Made by a program: the position numbers and the translations under genes | The notes under the pieces: model-generated | What the model saw: the letters and a program-made list of their open reading frames with translations, nothing else | Database searches by the model: none | Told to the model about the DNA's origin: nothing | Assembly: GCA_029216955.1 (NCBI GenBank) | Contig: JANAVB010010791.1 | Coordinates: 7,304,567 to 7,368,566 of the forward strand | Length of the DNA: 64,000 bases | Source of the DNA: Iris pallida | Lineage: Eukaryota; Streptophyta; Magnoliopsida; Asparagales; Iridaceae | Direction of reading: 5' to 3' | Part shown: positions 46,860 to 58,017 of the stretch, in pieces | Position numbering within the stretch: position 1 is the first letter of the stretch | How the letters are laid out: each line of letters starts with the position of its first letter

Positions 46860-48048
46860 GCATTGATGTCCATCCTGAGGCCTGCGTTGCAGAGTAGGCC
46901 TCCTGAGATCAGGTTCTTGGCGATAGCAGGTACGTGCTTCACGCCTTGAAGCGTCAGAGACTTCCTCAAAGTCAGCTTCAACACCACCGTTCCGATCCCG
47001 ACCACTTCAGCTTGTGCCTGGTTCGCAATCATAACCACTTCAGAAGTAGGTGTGTAGGTGGTGAACCACTCCTTACTGGAGCAGACATGGCAGAAGGCTA
47101 CAGTGTCTACCCACCAGTCAGAGTCAGTCCTTACCGCATCAACCTGCGCAATCATAGCAACAATGTCAGTGATCATAGATACCTTACTAGGCTCTCCTTG
47201 CTCTGATTGCTTGGTCTTTACTTTGTATTCACTTTTGAAGTGGCCCTTCTTGCCACACTTGAAACAAGACATTTGAGACTTTGCCTTCTTTCGCTTGAAG
47301 GAAGTCCCCTTCACGTTCAGATTGTTAGGGTCCTTCTTCTTGCTGTGGGAAGCCGACTGCTTTCCCCTTGGTTCCTTGGTATGAACTAGATTGGCGTTAG
47401 CCAATTGCTTGGACAGTGCATCCACTCTCAGTTGAGCCTGCATCTGGTCCTCAACATAGATTTCCTGTAAGAGATCTTCAAGGCTGATCTCAAGCTTCTT
47501 CCTATGCATGTTTGCATAGAACTTACTCCACCCAGCGGGGAGCTTTGAGACAATCCCTCCAACAACAAACTTGTCAGGGAGGGGCATCGCCTCGTCTTCC
47601 AACTTTTGTTGCAGCTTCAGAAATTCTTTTACCTGCGGCAACATGGACTTCTCGTCCGCAAAGATCCATTTGTGATATTTTCAACCACAAATATCTTGCT
47701 CCTGTTCTTGTCTTCTTCGTACAGTTTCTCCAGAGACTCCTATATGTCACTGGCAATTGGTTTTTTACTGTAGGATTCTGCTAGGGAATCCTCCATAGCA
47801 TTCAGGATAAGCAACCTGCAAATGCTATTCTCCCTTCTCCACTTGGCCTGAAGTTTAGTAGCCGTAGTGATTGCGGCAGCAAACCCAGTATCTGGAACGG
47901 TAGGTTCCTCTTCAAGAAGCACGTGATCAACGTCTCTGAGTTGAAGAGTGAGATAAACCTTCCTCTTCCAGACTTGATAATGCTCTCCATCAAACTTTTC
48001 TAACTTACAAAAGTCAGTATTGAGGAGTGAAGCATTAACGTTTTCCAT
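46860..48048 (-). pseudogene. Copia BC gag-protease remnant
   Basis: ATG at 48048 (MENVNASLLNTDFCKLEKFDGEHYQ). A frameshift lies near 47680. It then continues through MLPQVKEFLKLQQKLED, LPAGWSKFYANM and LEISLEDLL. The zinc knuckle is altered (CFKCGKKGHFKSEY, last Cys replaced by Tyr; about 47265-47225). The protease active-site motif is altered too: WWVDTVAFCHVC where the family has D-S/T-G. Pre-integrase text runs to AGLRMDINA and stops at D's LTR. Fuller than the matching region of A, which has lost the knuckle. Confidence 0.86.
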
Positions 48049-48699
48049 CGTAGCAATAAAGCTTTGCGATTGTTATTGTCGGGGCACAATTTTTCGATGG
48101 AAAACTTGAGAATATGAAATGATTGTAAAGACAATGTTTCAAATCAACACTTCAAGGAAGGTGATCCTGAATTACGAGAATCTAAAAAGATTTCGTAATC
48201 AAAAGCAATCGATCGTAGTACTTCTAAAAAGAATATACAATCAGAATTACTGGCAGCAATGAAGAAGGTGACTGGCGAAAGATGGAAGATCTCCTGCTGG
48301 GGTGAATAATCATCGTTGCTCAAAGCTTTATTCGCCCTACACGAACAGCTTCCAGGAACCAGCAAGTTCGTCGGAGAACTTGGAACACTTCTGCTCTTCT
48401 GACTCCTCGGATGGACATGAACTCCCGTGCAAAAGCAACGCTGGTGCGGCGCCTTTCCTGTCTCTCGAAGGCTGCTGGAATTCGCAAGCAAATTCCGATC
48501 AAAACAGTGTTAAAGAACACTTCTGAATTCTCTGTTTACTTGTGTTAAAAAATACTTCGTAAACTTTCTGTGGTGGCTTCTCTTACTTGTATATATATAG
48601 CCTTGTGAGAGAAAGGATGCCTTATATAGGCCCTGCAGCAACTGCTCGGTTGCCACAAAGTTAGGAACGTGGTAAAAATCACCCCGAACATGTAGCAAC
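48049..48699 (-). repeat. Copia BC leader and promoter-proximal half of 5' LTR
   Basis: It contains the TATA block (minus GGCCTATATAAGGC, about 48625-48638). The TTACGAAATCTTTTTAGATT stretch is shared with A (about 5694-5713), as are ATTGTGCCCCGACAATAAC and the rest of the leader. The LTR/leader border is uncertain (about 48100). It joins 58018 once F is removed. Confidence 0.8.
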
Positions 48700-49130
48700 T
48701 GTTGGCCCATTCCATGGTCACACCCGATTTCGATAATCAACTTATACTTTAGTCCATACACAAAATATAGAAAATGCTGCTAACTATTTCAGGATACATG
48801 AAATCTTATTCAACGGACGATGTACTGCATAAATCCAAGCGTCAAAGTCATCAAAAATTCTGAAGACTCTTTTCTACTTTTATTCTGTATTTTTACACTT
48901 TATTGAGTCTAGGAATTTCCTTGTAAAATCAAGTATGGTATTACTGGCTTAGGGTTAAAATTATTCTCCTTCTCTAAACCTATTTTTACCCTTCATATTT
49001 TTCGATTACAAATATTTCAAAAATGTATTTCGAAAATATTCCTTTTCAAATGATTTTACAAATTACCAAAAACATGTTTGTAAACTGTTTTTACAAAAGA
49101 ATTTTATTATATCTCCTGACAGAACTCCTA

Positions 49131-49277
49131 GCCGAGTTCGGCCCGAGTTCGGCCCGAACTCTGACCGAGTTCGGTCAGTTTGTATTCAAACTTCAGTTGC
49201 CTCCAAATCTGCGAGCAACGTCTATTTTGCGAGATATTTGCATCCGAACTCTGTCCGAGTTCTGCCCGAGTTCGGTT
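49131..49277 (+). promoter_or_regulatory. CCGAGTTCGG near-palindrome array in F LTR
   Basis: Two clusters, 49131-49176 and 49243-49277, hold seven units of CCGA(A/G)(C/T)TC(G/T)G in both orientations, ending about 13 bp before the TATA box. The position suggests U3 enhancer or regulator binding; no factor can be named. Confidence 0.65.
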
Positions 49278-49287
49278 GGTGAAAACA

Positions 49288-49298
49288 CCTATAAATAG
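49288..49298 (+). promoter_or_regulatory. TATA box of F LTR
   Basis: CACCTATAAATAGAG, a good plant TATA box. Transcripts would start about 30 bp downstream in a CATTCTTCACTCTC context. Confidence 0.75.
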
Positions 49299-49832
49299 AG
49301 AAGAACTTTTCATTTCAAAACATCAATTCATTCTTCACTCTCTTCTCTATTCATCTCAAGTGTTTTCTAGTGATCTAAAAATTTCAAATCTCACCTATAC
49401 TTCTCTTAGCCAAAAGCCAGTACTATCAGATTTGATTTAGAAGTCTTTTGGTTATTCAGAGTTGTAAAGAGGTCGTCAAGTTTCAACAACAAATTCTCGT
49501 TGTGGAGCTGGTCGTGCGCTCGTCACCAAGCACGGTGTGTGTTGGAGTTGGTCGTGCACTCGTCAACAAGCACGGTGGTGTAAGAGTTGCAAGCACTCAG
49601 TTAAAGCTTGTGCCTTTAGTGGATTAACATCGAGCAAGAGTACTCGAGACTGGATTAGTCCTCTCAGAGGGATACCAGTATACATCACTGTGTTACTGAG
49701 TTTGATTCTCCTATCTTTATTTACTGCTCTTACATCATTGCCATAGTTTAATTTTTAATTGGTGATTTTATTTCCGCTGCACACACGCACTCTATTCACC
49801 CCCCCTCTAGAAGTGCTCAACGATCCTACAAT

Positions 49833-49844
49833 TGGTATCAGAGC
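49833..49844 (+). other. Primer-binding site of F
   Basis: TGGTATCAGAGC, two bases after the 5' LTR, complementary to initiator tRNA-Met. Confidence 0.94.
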
Positions 49845-49884
49845 AGGTTATATTCTTATATAACATATCCTAGAGAGTATATAT

Positions 49885-51699
49885 ATGGCAGCCGTGAAAT
49901 CTATATTCAACGGTGAAGGGCAATCCACAAATAGACCTCCCCTATTTGATGGAACAAACTATACATACTGGAAAACACGTATGACTTTCTTTTTAAAGTC
50001 TCTAGATTTTGATTTATGGTCAATAGTCATTGATGGGTATAAGAAACCACCACCTACAGTGGTTGAAGGTATTCTTATGGAAAAGACGCATGACAAGTAC
50101 ACCGATGCTGAAAAAGCAAAGGCTAGTCTTGATGCTCGAGCCATCAATGCACTATTCTGTGCAATTGACAAAACCGAGTTCAATAGAGTTTCTACCTGCA
50201 AGACGTCTCATGAAATTTGGAAACTCCTTGAGGTAACCCATGAAGGGACTTCCCAAGTCAAGGAATCCAAAATCAGTAGACTGACTCAGGAATATGAATC
50301 TTTTAAAATGAAACCTGGTGAGTCAATTACACAGATGTTTACTCGTTTCCTTGATATAACTAATCCCCTTCAATCTCTTGGTAAAGATTACAGCAACCAT
50401 GAGAAAATCAGGAAAGTGCTGAGGGCTCTAACAAAGAACTGGAATCCAAAAGCCACAGCAATCATTGAAGGAAACGATCTCACCACGATGACTCTAGAAA
50501 CACTGATAGGCAAATTGATGACTCATGAGCTCGACTTGCAAGACTTTGAAGAGGCCACACCAAAAGAAAAGACTATCGCCTTCAAAGCTCAAGCAAGAAA
50601 ATCAACATGCAATGACTCAGATGAAGAATCATCAAGTGGTGATGAACGTGCCTTACTTGTGAAGAACTTCAAGAAATATCTAAAGTTCACAAGCAGAAAG
50701 AAGAAAGACATCCAAGAAAGCAATGAAGACGAGACTATATGCTTCGGATGCAAGAAATCAGGGCACATGAAGAAGGACTGTCCAGCTACCAAGAAGAGCA
50801 GTCCATATGATCGGTCAAGATCAAACAGAAGATCCACATCTGGCCGAAAGTATGCCAACACAAGCATCTGGCACGAGAGTGATGCCAGTGACTCAGAAGA
50901 AGAAGACAGACCTTGCAGCAATGCAAATGTTTGTCTTATGGCATTCGAAAAGGTATCATCTAATCCTCTGTTTGATGATTTTACTTTTGATGAACTAGAG
51001 ACAGCCTTTAGCAATTTACTTGAAGATCACAAAACTGTGCTCGACAAGTATAAGCAATCTCGAAAAGAGATTAAGGCACACACAGCCGAGATAGCTAGAT
51101 TGTCTAATTTACTTGAAGACATTAAAGAGACATCTACTACCGGTAACACGGAAGAGATAGCCAAACTTAAAGTAGACTATCAAGAGGCTATCCTCAACAT
51201 TGAAAAGAAAGAAAAAGACTATGTCAAAATACACAAACTTTATGACATAGAGAAGAAGTTGCACCTAGTAACTGAACAAAGACTCCTTGATATGACTGCA
51301 AGATACGAAGAGTCTGTAGCGATTTCTAAAAAGTTAGAAATCAAGTTGGGCAAACAGGCAATACCTGTGACACAGCCCAAGATTAGTCCTAATGCAAAGC
51401 ATACACCAAAAAGGACTAAAAACAAGAAAGCACAAAGGAAACACGAACACTATTATGCTTTCACTTATAGGTTTTCCAAACAGAACAAGCCTGCAAACAC
51501 AGTTTATTCCACTAAACTGACTTGCACATACTGTGGTACACACGGTCATATATCACAATATTGTATGGCAAGAAAGTTTGTTGATAACCATACTCTAGTT
51601 TGGAAACCTAAGGCTAATCTGAGTGGACCCTTCAGAAAATGGGTACCAAAGGATTCATCTACTTGTCTTGTAGGTGGACCCACAACCCTCTCATGCTAG
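49885..51699 (+). CDS. Gag protein of element F
   Basis: 604 codons from ATG 49885 ([13 protein letters not shown]), the first ATG that opens the frame after the primer-binding site. The N-terminal Copia gag domain has [17 protein letters not shown] and [14 protein letters not shown] (residues about 20-140). The retro-gag core has [16 protein letters not shown]. The zinc knuckle [14 protein letters not shown] is at about 286-299. Acidic and Ser-rich linkers and a long coiled-coil-like Glu/Lys stretch (about 360-490) follow. A second knuckle [14 protein letters not shown] is at about 547-560. Known role: forms the particle and packages RNA. The long C-terminal extension with a second knuckle is typical of SIRE. 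It ends at TAG in a different frame from pol, overlapping it by 26 bases. Confidence 0.93.
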   Translation: MAAVKSIFNGEGQSTNRPPLFDGTNYTYWKTRMTFFLKSLDFDLWSIVIDGYKKPPPTVVEGILMEKTHDKYTDAEKAKASLDARAINALFCAIDKTEFNRVSTCKTSHEIWKLLEVTHEGTSQVKESKISRLTQEYESFKMKPGESITQMFTRFLDITNPLQSLGKDYSNHEKIRKVLRALTKNWNPKATAIIEGNDLTTMTLETLIGKLMTHELDLQDFEEATPKEKTIAFKAQARKSTCNDSDEESSSGDERALLVKNFKKYLKFTSRKKKDIQESNEDETICFGCKKSGHMKKDCPATKKSSPYDRSRSNRRSTSGRKYANTSIWHESDASDSEEEDRPCSNANVCLMAFEKVSSNPLFDDFTFDELETAFSNLLEDHKTVLDKYKQSRKEIKAHTAEIARLSNLLEDIKETSTTGNTEEIAKLKVDYQEAILNIEKKEKDYVKIHKLYDIEKKLHLVTEQRLLDMTARYEESVAISKKLEIKLGKQAIPVTQPKISPNAKHTPKRTKNKKAQRKHEHYYAFTYRFSKQNKPANTVYSTKLTCTYCGTHGHISQYCMARKFVDNHTLVWKPKANLSGPFRKWVPKDSSTCLVGGPTTLSC

Positions 51700-54600
51700 A
51701 AGCAAGTGGATTCTCGATAGCGGATGTTCACGACACATGACTGGTAATGCATCTTTATTCGCTACGCTATCGATGAAGAAAGAAGGATACGTCTCCTTCG
51801 GAAATAACTTGAGAGGTGATATTATAGGTAATGGTACTATAGGTATGTCTCCTTATCCAATAATAAAAGATATTTGTCTAGTAACCGAATTGAAGCATAA
51901 CCTATTGAGCATAAGTCATTTGGCAGATAATGGTTATGGTATCAATTTTGTGAAAGATAAATGTACTATATATGATATGTCATCTGGTGATCCCATATAT
52001 AAAGGGATTAGAGAAGACAATATATATGTTTTCTTTTTGGAGAATACTAATAATACAGGAAGGTGTCTAGTAGCCAATCAAAATGAAAGCTGGCTATGGC
52101 ACATGAGACTAGGACATGCAAACATGGATACTATCTCACGTCTGAACACAAAGAAGTTGGTAAAAGGACTCCCAGAAATCCCTTTCAAGAGAGACATGGT
52201 ATGTGCTGACTGTGAAAAGAACAAAGCACATAGGTCTTCTTTTAAATCCATCAACGCTGTAAGTACTTCGAGACCTTTGCAGTTGATTCATATGGATTTA
52301 TTTGGTCCTAGTAGAGTCGCTAGTCTTGGCGGTAAACTCTATGCTTTTGTCATTGTTGATGATTTCTCTCGTTTTACATGGGTTTACTTTTTATCAAACA
52401 AAAGTGATGCAATTTTTGAATTTCAGATATTTTGTAAAAAGGTTCAAAACGAAAAAGGCTTCATGATTACTCGTATCCGAAGTGATCATGGTGGCGAATT
52501 CGAAAATACTGATTTCAAAAAATTTTGTGATGATAGTGGATACTACCACGAATTTTCTTGTCCTAGAACTCCCCAACAGAATGGTGTTGTGGAGCGGAAG
52601 AACCGTACTCTAAGCGAAATGGCTAGAGTCATGCTTAATCAGCATAATCTTCCTAAATATTTTTGGGCAGAAGCTGTTAGTACAGCCTGTCATATTTTAA
52701 ATAGGGTGTTAATTCGACCTATATCGAAGAAAATACCATATGAGCTTTGGTTTGGAAGAATTCCAAACATATCTTATTTTAAAGTTTTTGGTTGTCGCTG
52801 TTTCATCCTGAACACCAAGGATAACTTGGGTAAGTTCGACTCGAAAGCAGATGACGAGATATTTCTCGGATATGCTGCTAAGAGTAAAGGATATAGAATT
52901 TTTAATAAAAGATCTTTGATTGTTGAAGAAAGTATTAATGTTACCTTTGATGAGTTGAATAGTCATAGATCTAGCGACAGTGATGATGAAGATGCACCTA
53001 CAAAGAAGAGTTCTGAGAAAGATCCTACCCAAGAGGCAAGAACTGATAAAAGTTCCGAAGATGCAGGAACTGAGAAGAGCCTTGTGAAAGGTATAGCCCA
53101 AAGATTCGAATCATTAAGATTCAAACCGGATCATCCAGAAACTCTCATAATAGGTGATGTATCCAAAGGTGTAAGTACTCGTTCATCTCTTAGAGATTCT
53201 GAAGTAGCAGCTAATGTAGCATTTATTTCTCAAATAGAACCTAAGAATATTGATGAGGCTTTTTCTGATGAATTTTGGATTTCTGCTATGCAAGAGGAAC
53301 TTAATCAATTTGAGAGAAACCAAGTTTGGGAACTCGTTCCTAAACCTATTGGTCAATCGATAATTGGTACCAAATGGGTGTTCCGAAATAAACTTAGTGA
53401 AGATGGTCAAGTTCTACGCAACAAAGCACGTCTAGTTGCACAAGGTTATAATCAAGAAGAAGGAATTGATTATGATGAGACCTATGCTCCTGTTGCTAGA
53501 CTAGAAGCCATTCGCATGTTTTGCGCTTTTGCTTGTTTTAATGATTTCAAACTTTTTCAAATGGACGTGAAAAGCGCATTTCTAAATGGATTTTTGAAAG
53601 AAGAAGTTTTTGTGAAACAACCCCCTGGTTTTGAAGATTTTCAAAAACCTGATCACGTCTTCAAGCTTAAGAAAGCACTTTATGGACTCAAACAAGCACC
53701 TCGTGCTTGGTATGAACGCCTAAGCGCCTTCTTACTTGATAATGGTTTTTCAAAAGGCAAGATTGATACTACTCTTTTTATTAAATCTATGAATAATGAT
53801 ATACTTCTAGTGCAAATTTATGTAGATGACATCATCTTTGGTTCTACTAATGAACAACTATGTCAAGAATTTGCCAAGTGTATGCAGAGTGAATTTGAAA
53901 TGAGCATGATGGGAGAGCTGAACTTCTTCCTAGGATTGCAAATCAAACAACACTCAAACGGAACATTCATCAACCAAGCCAAGTACACGAAGGACATACT
54001 AAAGAAGTACGACTTCGAGAATGTGAAGCCAATTGGGACTCCTATGGCTACATCTACAAAGCTTGATGCTGATGAAAGTGGCAAACCTGTTGATCAACGT
54101 AAGTATCGAGGTATGATTGGTAGTTTATTATATTTAACTGCTAGTCGTCCTGATATTATGTTTAGTGTTTGCATATGTGCACGATATCAGGCAAACCCTA
54201 AGGAATCACATCTTAGTGCCGTTAAGCGTATCTTCCGATACCTTAAAGGAACTTCTACAGTTGGCTTATGGTATCCCAAAACCAATTCCTTTGACCTCAT
54301 AGGTTACTCGGATACGGATTTTGCTGGATGCAAAGTGGACCGTAAAAGTACCAGTGGTACATGTCATTTCTTGGGAAAGGCCCTGGTCTCTTGGTTTAGC
54401 AAGAAACAAAATTCAGTAGCATTATCAACAACTGAGGCTGAGTATATCGCCGCAGGACGTTGTTGTGCTCAAATTTTGTGGATGAAGCAAACCTTAGAGG
54501 ACTACAATCTGCACTATACAAATGTTCCTATATATTGTGATAACACTAGTGCAATTAATTTAACTAAGAACCCTATCTGTCATTCACGCACAAAGCACAT

Positions 54601-54769
54601 AGAAGTTAGACATCATTTTTTACGTGATCATCAACAACACGGGGATATTTGCTTAGAATTTATTGATACTGAACATCAACTAGCAGATATTTTCACTAAA
54701 CCATTGGCTGAAGACCGTTTTAACATCTTGAGGCGTGAGCTCGGCATTCTTGAATTCTCGGATTCTTAA
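51674..54769 (+). CDS. Pol polyprotein of element F
   Basis: The frame is open from 51674 (after an in-frame TAG at 51671) to TAA 54769, 1031 codons. The first codon is GTG, so this is not a normal independent start. Protease has [12 protein letters not shown] (about 13-24). Pre-integrase has [12 protein letters not shown] (about 139). Integrase has [10 protein letters not shown], the first D in HMDLFGP (about 205), the second in IRSDHGGEF (about 268) and E in VVERKNRT (about 305). RT has [37 protein letters not shown] and YVDDIIFGS (about 716). RNase H has [10 protein letters not shown] (about 877), [18 protein letters not shown] and [12 protein letters not shown]. All catalytic residues are present. 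Known role: particle maturation, copying and integration. Expression must use a +1 (or -2) shift from gag, or the join carries a small deletion. Confidence 0.93.
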   Translation: MDPQPSHARSKWILDSGCSRHMTGNASLFATLSMKKEGYVSFGNNLRGDIIGNGTIGMSPYPIIKDICLVTELKHNLLSISHLADNGYGINFVKDKCTIYDMSSGDPIYKGIREDNIYVFFLENTNNTGRCLVANQNESWLWHMRLGHANMDTISRLNTKKLVKGLPEIPFKRDMVCADCEKNKAHRSSFKSINAVSTSRPLQLIHMDLFGPSRVASLGGKLYAFVIVDDFSRFTWVYFLSNKSDAIFEFQIFCKKVQNEKGFMITRIRSDHGGEFENTDFKKFCDDSGYYHEFSCPRTPQQNGVVERKNRTLSEMARVMLNQHNLPKYFWAEAVSTACHILNRVLIRPISKKIPYELWFGRIPNISYFKVFGCRCFILNTKDNLGKFDSKADDEIFLGYAAKSKGYRIFNKRSLIVEESINVTFDELNSHRSSDSDDEDAPTKKSSEKDPTQEARTDKSSEDAGTEKSLVKGIAQRFESLRFKPDHPETLIIGDVSKGVSTRSSLRDSEVAANVAFISQIEPKNIDEAFSDEFWISAMQEELNQFERNQVWELVPKPIGQSIIGTKWVFRNKLSEDGQVLRNKARLVAQGYNQEEGIDYDETYAPVARLEAIRMFCAFACFNDFKLFQMDVKSAFLNGFLKEEVFVKQPPGFEDFQKPDHVFKLKKALYGLKQAPRAWYERLSAFLLDNGFSKGKIDTTLFIKSMNNDILLVQIYVDDIIFGSTNEQLCQEFAKCMQSEFEMSMMGELNFFLGLQIKQHSNGTFINQAKYTKDILKKYDFENVKPIGTPMATSTKLDADESGKPVDQRKYRGMIGSLLYLTASRPDIMFSVCICARYQANPKESHLSAVKRIFRYLKGTSTVGLWYPKTNSFDLIGYSDTDFAGCKVDRKSTSGTCHFLGKALVSWFSKKQNSVALSTTEAEYIAAGRCCAQILWMKQTLEDYNLHYTNVPIYCDNTSAINLTKNPICHSRTKHIEVRHHFLRDHQQHGDICLEFIDTEHQLADIFTKPLAEDRFNILRRELGILEFSDS

Positions 54770-55042
54770 AACATATGGTAATTAAATACTGTATTTATGA
54801 CTTGATAATTTATTATCTAATGAAAATTATTTTTTGGGACAAACTTACAAAGGATATGTCTGTCACCACGGCTACGGTCGAAACGAAGCGGTACTTAAGA
54901 GTTCCCCGGTGAACCACCGTTAGCTGGGACAATCCCTACAGTTAACCTAAAAATAACAGCAATTAGTTAATAAACCAGTCAAACATCATTTATTACAATC
55001 TTTACTTACCTGACTGCTTTAACTATCTCGGGAATGCAAGTG
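54770..55042 (+). other. F spacer after pol
   Basis: About 270 bp, non-coding. It starts AT-rich, then reads CACGGCTACGGTCGAAACG and GTTCCCCGGTGAACCACCG, partly self-complementary (GTTCCCCGG/CCGGTGAAC). It leads into the promoter-like block of ORF3. Confidence 0.5.
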
Positions 55043-55149
55043 GCCGAACTCGGCCCGAACTCTGACCGAGTTCGGACCGAATTCGGACCGAGTTCGGTCG
55101 GCGCTGTGATGGCTCCAGAACCGAACAGCCGGCCCTAGCACCTATAAAT
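55043..55149 (+). promoter_or_regulatory. Internal LTR-like promoter before F ORF3
   Basis: 55043-55102 holds five units of CCGA(A/G)(C/T)TC(G/T)G, including the LTR string GGCCCGAACTCTGACCGAG. A TATA box CACCTATAAATC (55139-55150) matches the LTR's CACCTATAAATAG. The block lies 116 bp before the ORF3 ATG. This combination, in this order, occurs elsewhere in the window only in F's two LTRs, so a separate promoter for ORF3 is the natural reading. Confidence 0.7.
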
Positions 55150-55264
55150 CTCATCCTCTCTTCCACTATTTCTCCACACCAAAACGTGAAATAGTTCCAC
55201 CTCCTTCCAGAAGACTTTCCTCCTCCTTCTTTGCAAGGCATCGACGATCTTCCTCCATCTCCTC

Positions 55265-56467
55265 ATGGCTCCGAAGCGTCAACGAGGAAATTCTTCTCAG
55301 GGTGCTTCCTCCTCATCCGACTACACTCCGGCTAGTCTCTTCAGTCCAGCCAAACCTAGAGATCCCGAGGAATTTGATGGCACTCTGTTTCCCGACAGAG
55401 ACTTCTCAAATCTCTGGTTTGATTCCTTTTCTTTACGTCGTATTTGTACTGGAGCCTTTGTCAACTTTACAACCTTCTTTGAATATGCTCCTGTTTTTGA
55501 TCAACTTGGATTTCGCGACTTTTTCGAAGTCCAAGATAGTATTTTTGACAATGCTGTCCGTATGTTCTACTGCAATTTGCAAGTACAACAAAACAGAAAT
55601 TTCTATTCCTGCGTCGCTGGACAGGAACTAGAATTTAGTGCCACCGATATCAGTGAATATTTTCACGTTCCTGATCTTGGTGATGCTCTTGTTGACATCC
55701 ACCATATTCAGTTCCCTGTCGATGTCACTTTAGCTTCTTTTAGGGAATTGATTTGTCACCCTACTCCTCCTCCTCGAAGAATATTTTCTAGACATCTTAA
55801 CCAGAATTTTTACGAACTTCATCGTATGATTTTCTCGGCCCTTCTTCCGAAGAAAGGCTCTACCGATGAGGTCACATTTTTGGAACTCTCTGCTTTGTAT
55901 CACATTCATTTTGGAATTCCTTTCTCCATTCCAAAAACCATGATGTCTTGGATGCTCAACTGCAAGAATGCAGGTAGGAACCTTGTTTTTCCTATGCACC
56001 TTGCGAGTATTTTTCGCCGTTTCGAGATTGATCTTGAAACGTGTGCTATTTCTTCTCCACCTGTTGAGTTGACTCGCTCTCGTCGGTTTCCTCAACCTCC
56101 CGGTGCTGCTCCTGCTGACCCAGTAGCTGATGCTGAGGCCCCTCCAGCAGATGCTCCTCCTGCTCCGGCCCCTGCCCCTGGACTCGATCAGGCTTTCTAC
56201 CAGCGGTTTGATGATTTCGTTGCCGTATCCACGCAACGTTATCAAGACTCCGAGTTCCGGCATATTTCTCAGGCCCAGGTGCTGAGAAACAGCATTGCCG
56301 ATCTCCATTACAGCCTGGTGCATGATCCAGTTCATCCACTCACTATCCTTCCACATCCTGCTTTCCCTGGTCCTCGTTTTACTGATGAAACTACTTTTCA
56401 GTACTTCGACCCGACCACTGCCTATTTCCCTCATGATCCTCCCGGTGCAGACGACGCAGAGATGTGA
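55265..56467 (+). CDS. F ORF3: envelope-like / plant transposon-protein-like, 400 aa
   Basis: ATG 55265 (MAPKRQRGNSSQ), stop at 56467, 400 codons. A basic, Ser-rich N terminus (1-30) may act as a nuclear signal. The middle (about 60-230) has RRICTGAFVNFTTFFEY, LGFRDFFEVQDSIFDNAVRM and FYCNLQVQQNRNFYSCVAGQ. This alternation resembles the 'putative plant transposon protein' domain often labelled envelope-like in SIRE elements. A Pro/Ala-rich linker (about 285-310) is followed by an acidic C terminus. I see no signal peptide and no transmembrane segment, so a true membrane envelope role is not supported. It lies in the env position, downstream of pol and before the polypurine tract, on the same strand. 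Function unknown. It is intact in a young element, so it is probably under selection in the family. Confidence 0.75.
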   Translation: MAPKRQRGNSSQGASSSSDYTPASLFSPAKPRDPEEFDGTLFPDRDFSNLWFDSFSLRRICTGAFVNFTTFFEYAPVFDQLGFRDFFEVQDSIFDNAVRMFYCNLQVQQNRNFYSCVAGQELEFSATDISEYFHVPDLGDALVDIHHIQFPVDVTLASFRELICHPTPPPRRIFSRHLNQNFYELHRMIFSALLPKKGSTDEVTFLELSALYHIHFGIPFSIPKTMMSWMLNCKNAGRNLVFPMHLASIFRRFEIDLETCAISSPPVELTRSRRFPQPPGAAPADPVADAEAPPADAPPAPAPAPGLDQAFYQRFDDFVAVSTQRYQDSEFRHISQAQVLRNSIADLHYSLVHDPVHPLTILPHPAFPGPRFTDETTFQYFDPTTAYFPHDPPGADDAEM

Positions 56468-56873
56468 TGTGGATTCAGCCATAGGATAGTGGATTTAGTT
56501 TTGTTTAGTTTTGATGCTGTTCATGTAGTACTTTTTACTTTCATGTCTAAACTCTTTCAGTTAGCCTTTTATCAGTTGTACTTGTTGACTTTCTAGTGGA
56601 AAATTTATGATATTTCAGTTTATTGCATTTCACTTATCTATGCTGTGATTACTATTTTTTCTTTCACTTTGTCTTGTCTTTTCTATTGTTGGCTTCATGA
56701 TTTACGGGGGAGCCGATTCATTTTACTACTTGACAAAGGGGGAGAAAATGAGTATACAAAAATATCACAAAATGCAAATGCAAGGCTAGAACAAATTTTT
56801 TTCAGGTATTTTGATATGTTGTTTTATTTTTTTATAAATATATTTTGGTATAGACTCAAGTTTGTCAATTATC
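56468..56873 (+). other. F 3' non-coding region with extra purine tract
   Basis: T-rich. It contains ACAAAGGGGGAGAAAATGAG at 56733-56752, like the purine tract known in SIRE elements, plus TTACGGGGGAGCC at 56702. It could act as a second plus-strand primer or a remnant. Confidence 0.55.
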
Positions 56874-56887
56874 AAAATGGGGGAGAT
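56874..56887 (+). other. Polypurine tract of F
   Basis: AAAATGGGGGAGAT directly before the 3' LTR start TGTTGGCCC. Confidence 0.9.
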
Positions 56888-58017
56888 TGTTGGCCCATTC
56901 CATGGTCACACCCGATTTCGATAATCAACTTATACTTTAGTCCATACACAAAATATAGAAAATGCTGCTAACTATTTCAGGATACATGAAATCTTATTCA
57001 ACGGACGATGTACTGCATAAATCCAAGCGTCAAAGTCATCAAAAATTCTGAAGACTCTTTTCTACTTTTATTCTGTATTTTTACACTTTATTGAGTCTAG
57101 GAATTTCCTTGTAAAATCAAGTATGGTATTACTGGCTTAGGGTTAAAATTATTCTCCTTCTCTAAACCTATTTTTACCCTTCATATTTTTCGATTACAAA
57201 TATTTCAAAAATGTATTTCGAAAATATTCCTTTTCAAATGATTTTACAAATTACCAAAAACATGTTTGTAAACTGTTTTTACAAAAGAATTTTATTATAT
57301 CTCCTGACAGAACTCCTAGCCGAGTTCGGCCCGAGTTCGGCCCGAACTCTGACCGAGTTCGGTCAGTTTGTATTCAAACTTCAGTTGCCTCCAAATCTGC
57401 GAGCAACGTCTATTTTGCGAGATATTTGCATCCGAACTCTGTCCGAGTTCTGCCCGAGTTCGGTTGGTGAAAACACCTATAAATAGAGAAGAACTTTTCA
57501 TTTCAAAACATCAATTCATTCTTCACTCTCTTCTCTATTCATCTCAAGTGTTTTCTAGTGATCTAAAAATTTCAAATCTCACCTATACTTCTCTTAGCCA
57601 AAAGCCAGTACTATCAGATTTGATTTAGAAGTCTTTTGGTTATTCAGAGTTGTAAAGAGGTCGTCAAGTTTCAACAACAAATTCTCGTTGTGGAGCTGGT
57701 CGTGCGCTCGTCACCAAGCACGGTGTGTGTTGGAGTTGGTCGTGCACTCGTCAACAAGCACGGTGGTGTAAGAGTTGCAAGCACTCAGTTAAAGCTTGTG
57801 CCTTTAGTGGATTAACATCGAGCAAGAGTACTCGAGACTGGATTAGTCCTCTCAGAGGGATACCAGTATACATCGCTGTGTTACTGAGTTTGATTCTCCT
57901 ATCTTTATTTACTGCTCTTACATCATTGCCATAGTTTAATTTTTAATTGGTGATTTTATTTCCGCTGCACACACGCACTCTATTCACCCCCCTCTAGAAG
58001 TGCTCAACGATCCTACA
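56888..58017 (+). repeat. 3' LTR of F
   Basis: 1130 bp, matching the 5' LTR except for one substitution and one base in a C-run. TATA is at 57478-57485. It is followed by target duplication GCAAC. Confidence 0.95.

Larger units (their letters stand above)
48700..49830 (+). repeat. 5' LTR of F
   Basis: Starts TGTTGGCCCATTCC and ends ACGATCCTACA. It contains a CCGAGTTCGG array, a TATA box and, in U5, two copies of a ~42-bp GGTCGTGC(G/A)CTCGTCA(C/A)C unit (49509-49585). The 3' LTR is the same except for two differences. Confidence 0.95.
48700..58017 (+). mobile_element. Element F: complete SIRE-like Copia retrotransposon with third ORF
   Basis: 9318 bp, TG...CA ends, and a perfect 5-bp duplication GCAAC (48695-48699 and 58018-58022) within BC's LTR. 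LTRs of 1131 and 1130 bp differ at two places noticed: one substitution (ATCACTGTG versus ATCGCTGTG, about 49686/57874) and one C in a C-run. It has an iMet primer-binding site, gag, pol, a third ORF and a polypurine tract. This is the most complete and probably youngest element in the window. Long gag with two knuckles, an extra ORF and an AAAGGGGGAGAAA tract place it with SIRE/Maximus. Confidence 0.95.
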
